The position numbers and the translations under genes were made by a program. From a bacterium (GTDB taxonomy: Bacteria > Pseudomonadota > Alphaproteobacteria > Sphingomonadales > Sphingomonadaceae), in contig JAVBXL010000071.1 of the NCBI GenBank assembly GCA_030824575.1, forward strand, positions 1 to 47,911: DNA of 47,911 nt. Direction: 5' to 3'. The notes below the pieces were generated by a model. It made no database searches. It was not told where the DNA came from and worked only from the letters and a program-made list of their open reading frames with translations. Position 1 is the stretch's first letter; each line of letters opens with the position of its first letter. Shown here piece by piece: positions 43,854 to 47,911 of this stretch.

Positions 43854-44759
43854 ATGCTGCCCTTCGCCCGCGTCACCATTATCGGACTGGGCCTGATCGG
43901 CTCTTCGCTCGCCCGCGCAATCCGGGCGGACATGCCGACCGTGCGCGTCACCGGCCATGACGCCGACCCGGCGGTGCGGGACACCGCCCGGCGCATCGAC
44001 CTGTGCGACGATGTGACCGACACGGCGGGCGCTTCGGTGACCGACGCCGATCTGGTCATATTGTGCGTGCCAGTCCGCGCCATGGGCGCAGCGGCGGCGG
44101 AGATCGCCGATGATCTGCCCGTCGATGCGATCATAAGTGACGTGGGTTCGTGCAAGGCGGACGTGCTGGCGCAGTTGAACGCCGCGCTGCCGGGGCGGAC
44201 CATCATCCCGGCCCATCCGGTCGCGGGCACGGAAAATAGCGGGCCGGAGGCGGGCTTCGCCACTCTGTTCAAGGGCCGCTGGTGCATCGTCACCCCGCCC
44301 GCCGATGCCGATTCGGCGGCGGTGGAGCGCGTGTCCGAGCTATGGCGGCGGGTGGGCGCGGACGTCGAGACGATGGACCCCGCGCATCATGACCTGGTGC
44401 TGGCGGTGACCAGCCATCTGCCCCATCTGATCGCCTACACCATCGTCGGCACCGCCAGCGACCTGGAAAATGTCACCCAGTCCGAAGTCATCAAATATTC
44501 GGCCGGCGGCTTCCGCGACTTCACCCGGATCGCTGCGTCCGACCCGACCATGTGGCGCGACGTGTTCCTGGCGAACAAGGATGCGGTGCTGGAAATGCTC
44601 CAGCGTTTTTCGGAGGATCTATCCGCCTTGCAGCGGGCGATCCGCTGGAATGACGGCGACGCGCTGTTCAACCTCTTCACCCGCACCCGCGCGATCCGCC
44701 GGTCGATCATCGAACAGGGCCAGGACGATGCCAAGCCCGACTTCGGCCGCTCTCACTGA
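43854..44759 (+). CDS. tyrA: prephenate/arogenate dehydrogenase
   Basis: 301 residues. N-terminal NAD(P) loop VTIIGLGLIGSSLARAI, then DADLVILCVPVRAM, SDVGSCKADV, PAHPVAGTENSGPEAG and the catalytic His in SHLPHLIAYTIV, the TyrA pattern. Oxidatively decarboxylates prephenate or arogenate toward tyrosine. Forms an operon with hisC (4-base gap). Its 3-prime end overlaps the convergent acyltransferase gene by 7 bases. Confidence 0.94.
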   Translation: MLPFARVTIIGLGLIGSSLARAIRADMPTVRVTGHDADPAVRDTARRIDLCDDVTDTAGASVTDADLVILCVPVRAMGAAAAEIADDLPVDAIISDVGSCKADVLAQLNAALPGRTIIPAHPVAGTENSGPEAGFATLFKGRWCIVTPPADADSAAVERVSELWRRVGADVETMDPAHHDLVLAVTSHLPHLIAYTIVGTASDLENVTQSEVIKYSAGGFRDFTRIAASDPTMWRDVFLANKDAVLEMLQRFSEDLSALQRAIRWNDGDALFNLFTRTRAIRRSIIEQGQDDAKPDFGRSH

Positions 44760-45460
44760 TCCAGCGCCGATGGCGGGTTCAGCGCGTTGATCGCGGAATG
44801 GACCTGCCGTTCGGCTTCCCTGCGGTCTAGGCCAACGGGCACGATCTGGCCGACCTTATAGGTAATGACGCCGGGCTGCTTGAGGAACTTGCCGCGCGGC
44901 GACACCCGTCCGCTGTCGATGGCGATCGGCACGACCGGCAGGCCGAGCAGGCTGTAAAGCCCCGCAAAGCCGGCCCGCAGCGGCGGCGCTTCGCCATGGG
45001 GGACGCGGGTGCCTTCGGGGAAGAGGCAGATCGGCCGCCCCTGCGCGATCCGATCCTTGGCCGCGGCCCGCAACGTCCGCAGGGCGCTGGCACCAGCTGT
45101 GCGCTCGATCGGAATAAGGCCATACACCCGCGCGACCCGGCCCCAGATGGGAATGTCGAACAATTCCCGCTTGGCCCCCACCGCCGGACTTTTGAACAGG
45201 CACAATATGTCGATCGTCTCGAACATCGATTCATGCTTGATGATGTAGAGATAGGGACCGATCGGCAGGTCGCCCTCCACCCGCACCCGCTGCCCCAGCA
45301 GCCAATGGGCACACCAGCGATGATAGCGGCTCCACAGGGTTGCCACCGGCAGAACGGAAGACGGCATGAACCAGCTAGACAGCAGCGCGGACAGCACGAT
45401 GAACAGGCTGCCGACATAGAAGACGAGCGTAAAAAGGAGGGAACGGATCGCGGTCAACAT
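44753..45460 (-). CDS. plsC: 1-acyl-sn-glycerol-3-phosphate acyltransferase-like (PlsC family)
   Basis: 235 residues with an N-terminal membrane helix (SLLFTLVFYVGSLFIVLSAL), the acceptor-site block KHESMFETIDIL (HX4E instead of the usual HX4D), PIERTAG, and motif III FPEGTRVPHGE. Makes phosphatidic acid by acylating lysophosphatidate; a membrane-bound paralogue, as more than one is common. Starts 13 bases after the YdcF-like gene. Confidence 0.9.
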   Translation of the reverse strand: MLTAIRSLLFTLVFYVGSLFIVLSALLSSWFMPSSVLPVATLWSRYHRWCAHWLLGQRVRVEGDLPIGPYLYIIKHESMFETIDILCLFKSPAVGAKRELFDIPIWGRVARVYGLIPIERTAGASALRTLRAAAKDRIAQGRPICLFPEGTRVPHGEAPPLRAGFAGLYSLLGLPVVPIAIDSGRVSPRGKFLKQPGVITYKVGQIVPVGLDRREAERQVHSAINALNPPSALDQ

Positions 45461-45473
45461 GCAAGCCTTATCG

Positions 45474-46007
45474 TCAGATGCCGATCAGCGCAGCGATGCG
45501 GCGGAGGAGATATTTATTATATTCGCGCGCTAATATGGTGAGGCTGGGGCGGCTGGGCACCGCGTCATAAACGATCGAGACCTTGCCGTCCGGCAGTGCC
45601 TGGCGCAGTTCCAGCGCGGCGCGGCGCATATGCCAGTCGGTGGTGATGAGGCGCACGGTCTTGTAATCGCGCCGTTCCAGCCAGCGCGCGGTTTCCAGAC
45701 CGTTGGATCGGGTGTCGATCGCCTCCCGACCCAGCGTGATGCAGCAGCTGAACAGCGCTTCGGGCGTCTTATATTCCGCCGCAAGCTCGACCGGGCGGAC
45801 CGATCGATCGACGCCGGAGATCAGCATCCGCTTGGCTGCGCCGCCCTGGAGCAGCGCGATGCCGCGGTCGATCCGCCCCGCGCCGCCGGTCAGCACGACG
45901 ATGGCGTCCGTTCGGCGGCCGTCGAGCGGCTGGGGCAGGAAGATGGCGAACGAGACAAAGCCCAGCATCCAGGCCAGCAGCGTAACGGCGAGCAAGCGGA
46001 CGATCAC
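45474..46007 (-). CDS. YdcF/ElyC/SanA-family protein
   Basis: 177 residues. N-terminal membrane helix (LLAVTLLAWMLGFVSFAIF), then AIVVLTGGAGRIDRGIALLQ, RMLISG, TRSNGLETARWL and LITTDWHMRRAALEL, the DUF218 signature. Family members affect envelope integrity and peptidoglycan precursor or O-antigen processing, activity not fully known. Start overlaps the ftsX stop (ATGA). Confidence 0.9.
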   Translation of the reverse strand: MIVRLLAVTLLAWMLGFVSFAIFLPQPLDGRRTDAIVVLTGGAGRIDRGIALLQGGAAKRMLISGVDRSVRPVELAAEYKTPEALFSCCITLGREAIDTRSNGLETARWLERRDYKTVRLITTDWHMRRAALELRQALPDGKVSIVYDAVPSRPSLTILAREYNKYLLRRIAALIGI

Positions 46008-46912
46008 AGCGCCCGGCCCAGCGCGCGCAGCACGGTCCAGCGCGCAGTCAGAGTCGCCAGTACGACGCCGAAGATCGGCAGCGCCACCAGCAACAGCCAG
46101 CCGCGCGTGTCGAGGCTGACCGCGCCGACGACGTCCGATCCGGTCGCCGACAGCCGCAGCCCGATCAGCAGGATGACCAAAGCCGCGAAGGAAAAGCCGA
46201 GCGCCCCGCCCATCAGCGCGTCGATGCCGATGCGGCGCTGGAACAGGCGGGCGATCTGCACGTCGGTTGACCCCATAAGGTGCAGCACGTCGATCGTGCC
46301 GCGATGGCTGTCATGCGCGCCCCGCGCCGCCAGCACCACGACCGCGCCGGTCGCCAGGATCATCAGCAGCACGACCCCGGCGGCCAGCCAGCCAAGCGCC
46401 GTCAGCAGTCCGGCAAGCGGCAGCAGGAAGGCGGCATGGGGTTCGATCCGCAGCTTGGGCGACAGGCCGCCGAGCAGCCGCCGCAGGCGGTCGAGCTTCG
46501 CGTCGGTATCTCCGGGCGTCAGCATGACGTCGATCAGCGCCGGCACCGGCAGGTCGCCGCTGGTCGCCGCTTCGCCGAGCCATGGACGCAACTGGTCGGC
46601 CAATTTGGCCGGATCGACCGGATCAGCGGCGCGCACGCCGTCAGCCCCTCGCAACGCCTGCAACGTGCGGGCGGCGAGTTGGTCGCGCGCCTGCGCGTCT
46701 GCCTCCACCACCTGCACGCTGGCGCGGCCGGCCAGATCGGCGCTCATTGATCGGACGGCAGCGCCCAGGCCTAGGCCTGCGGCCGCGGCCAGCACGGTCA
46801 GGAACATCATGATCGCGATGATCCAGGGCATCGGCCCCGCCAGCCGGCCGCCAGGCAGCAGGCGATGGCGCGCGGCGGCGGCGGCCCTGCGATCGGCGCG
46901 GATCGCCATCAT
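46004..46912 (-). CDS. ftsX: cell-division ABC permease FtsX
   Basis: 302 residues, four membrane helices (one near residue 30-50, three in the last 130 residues) with a periplasmic loop between the first two (about 55-165), the FtsX layout. The permease-type region includes GTIDVLHLMGSTDVQIARLF. FtsEX couples ATP hydrolysis to activation of peptidoglycan hydrolases at the septum. ATG 46912 overlaps ftsE's stop (ATGA). Confidence 0.92.
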   Translation of the reverse strand: MMAIRADRRAAAAARHRLLPGGRLAGPMPWIIAIMMFLTVLAAAAGLGLGAAVRSMSADLAGRASVQVVEADAQARDQLAARTLQALRGADGVRAADPVDPAKLADQLRPWLGEAATSGDLPVPALIDVMLTPGDTDAKLDRLRRLLGGLSPKLRIEPHAAFLLPLAGLLTALGWLAAGVVLLMILATGAVVVLAARGAHDSHRGTIDVLHLMGSTDVQIARLFQRRIGIDALMGGALGFSFAALVILLIGLRLSATGSDVVGAVSLDTRGWLLLVALPIFGVVLATLTARWTVLRALGRAL

Positions 46913-47622
46913 GGCTTGTCCTGCGGCGGGCGGGGCGGATAACGCAGCGATCCGGTCGGGTCGGCGAGCCGCCCCTTGTCCAGCCGCATCATCTGCGCGC
47001 CGGACACTTGCGCGATCAACGGCAGGTCATGGGTCGCGACGACGATGGTGGTGCCAAGGCGATTGAGCGCTTCGAACAAGCTCATCAGGCGACGGGCCAT
47101 GTCGGCGTCGACGTTGCCGGTCGGTTCGTCCGCGATCAGGATTTCGGGGCGGCCGATCACCGCGCGGGCGATGGCAACGCGCTGCTGCTCTCCGCCCGAC
47201 AGGGTGGCAGGGCGCGCTTGGCCGCGATCGCCCAACCCCACCCAGTTGAGCATTTCGACGACGGGGGCGTCGATCTCCCCCTCCTCCATACCCGAAACCC
47301 GCAGCGGCAGGGCGATATTGTCATAGGCGGACAGATGGGGGACGAGCCGGAAATCCTGGAACACCACGCCGATGCGGCGACGGAAGCCGGGCAGACGCTT
47401 GCGGGGCAGCGTGACCACATCCTCCCCGAACAGGCGGATGACGCCGCGGCTGGGCCGCTGGGCGAGATAGAGCAGTTTGAGCAGCGACGTCTTGCCCGCG
47501 CCCGATGCGCCGGTCAGGAAATAGAAGCCGCCGCCCGCGAGCGAGAAGCTTACGTCGGAGAGCGTCTCGCTGTCCAGACCATAGCGCAGGCCGACATTTT
47601 CGAACTGGACGATGGCCGACAT
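46909..47622 (-). CDS. ftsE: cell-division ABC ATPase FtsE
   Basis: 237 residues, complete ABC ATPase: Walker A TGASGAGKTS, Q-loop FQDFRLVPHLSAYDN, signature LSGGEQQRVAIARAV, Walker B ILIADEPTGNVD and the H-loop THDLPLI. First gene of ftsE-ftsX-ydcF-like-plsC-like, divergent from the zinc-ribbon gene. Confidence 0.95.
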   Translation of the reverse strand: MSAIVQFENVGLRYGLDSETLSDVSFSLAGGGFYFLTGASGAGKTSLLKLLYLAQRPSRGVIRLFGEDVVTLPRKRLPGFRRRIGVVFQDFRLVPHLSAYDNIALPLRVSGMEEGEIDAPVVEMLNWVGLGDRGQARPATLSGGEQQRVAIARAVIGRPEILIADEPTGNVDADMARRLMSLFEALNRLGTTIVVATHDLPLIAQVSGAQMMRLDKGRLADPTGSLRYPPRPPQDKP

Positions 47623-47791
47623 GTCTTGAAATTTCGCGCCGTCGCGCTCCCTGCGGTTCGAAGCATCAGCAATGGCACAGCGGGCGGCCCGCCGTAAAGC
47701 CCGCGCCGCATATCACCGCGAGTCGCGGTCGATTTGCACCGGTTGTCGTTGACCGCTTGCGTGCGAGTCCCTGCCATGCCTATGAAGCATC

Positions 47792-47911
47792 ATGATCCTG
47801 GTGTGCCCCAATTGCGCGACGCGCTATGTCGTGCCGGACAGTGCGGTCGGTACGAGCGGCCGCCAGGTCCGGTGCGCCGCGTGCAAACATAGCTGGTTCC
47901 AGGAACCTGCG
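47792..47911 (+). CDS. MJ0042-type zinc-ribbon protein, 3-prime truncated by window end
   Basis: The first 40 codons are in the window. Two CxxC knuckles, CPNC (residues 5-8) and CAAC (about 29-32) followed by KHSWFQ, form the MJ0042/zinc-ribbon_4 domain that begins many alphaproteobacterial envelope-associated proteins. The rest lies outside. Divergent from ftsE, the usual neighbour in sphingomonads. Confidence 0.85.
   Translation, partial: MILVCPNCATRYVVPDSAVGTSGRQVRCAACKHSWFQEPA

Noticed and set aside
1..47911. CRISPR arrays, rRNA, intact tRNA
   Set aside because: No regularly spaced direct repeats and no tRNA cloverleaf or rRNA signature seen on either strand by eye.

Overview
The window looks like chromosome of a high-GC alphaproteobacterium, most likely a sphingomonad (Sphingobium or Sphingomonas type). 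I base this on the gene families and on a conserved right-hand order: isoprenylcysteine-methyltransferase-like gene, gshA, rsmE, ubiA, a phospholipase D gene, metW-metX, hisC-tyrA, acyltransferase, ydcF-like gene, ftsX-ftsE and an MJ0042 zinc-ribbon gene. No search was run, so the taxonomic call is inference. No rRNA, tRNA or CRISPR was seen.

Left part (1 to about 9.9 kb) is visibly more AT-rich than the right flank. It holds a PAS-GGDEF-EAL-PilZ cyclic-di-GMP protein, a small minus-strand group of tad-type pseudopilin genes (TadG-like vWA protein, two TadE-like proteins and a small exported protein) without the rest of a tad secretion machine, a dead IS5-family transposase fragment, and a two-gene KaiC-like ATPase / hybrid histidine kinase operon.

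Middle part (about 9.9 to 32 kb) is an accessory mosaic: a frameshifted SnoaL-like gene; an ECF sigma factor with a NrsF-type (DUF1109) membrane anti-sigma and a DUF308-like membrane protein; a PaoABC-type molybdenum aldehyde oxidoreductase; an exported M24 metallopeptidase; a frameshifted alpha/beta hydrolase coupled to a di-haem cytochrome c; a five-gene minus-strand operon joined only by 4-base overlaps (GNAT-like, ThiF/E1-like, polytopic membrane protein, double-GNAT, nitroreductase-like); a complete ars operon (arsR-arsC-acr3-arsN-arsH); and a divergent TetR/SDR pair with matching palindromes. A family of degenerate intergenic repeats of roughly 70 to 120 bp recurs at six places here and nowhere in the right flank.

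Right part (about 32.3 kb to the end) is ordinary core metabolism: glutathione, rRNA methylation, ubiquinone, phospholipid, methionine, histidine/tyrosine, lysophosphatidate acylation and the FtsEX divisome ABC system. It is interrupted between metX and hisC by a lower-GC stretch carrying one long membrane-anchored protein of unknown function.

The best candidate for an undescribed system is the ThiF/nitroreductase/GNAT/membrane-protein operon at 21573-26590: an E1-like adenylylating enzyme, a flavin-oxidoreductase-like protein and two acyltransferase-like proteins tightly co-translated with a membrane protein suggest a modification or conjugation pathway, but the substrate cannot be read from the sequence.
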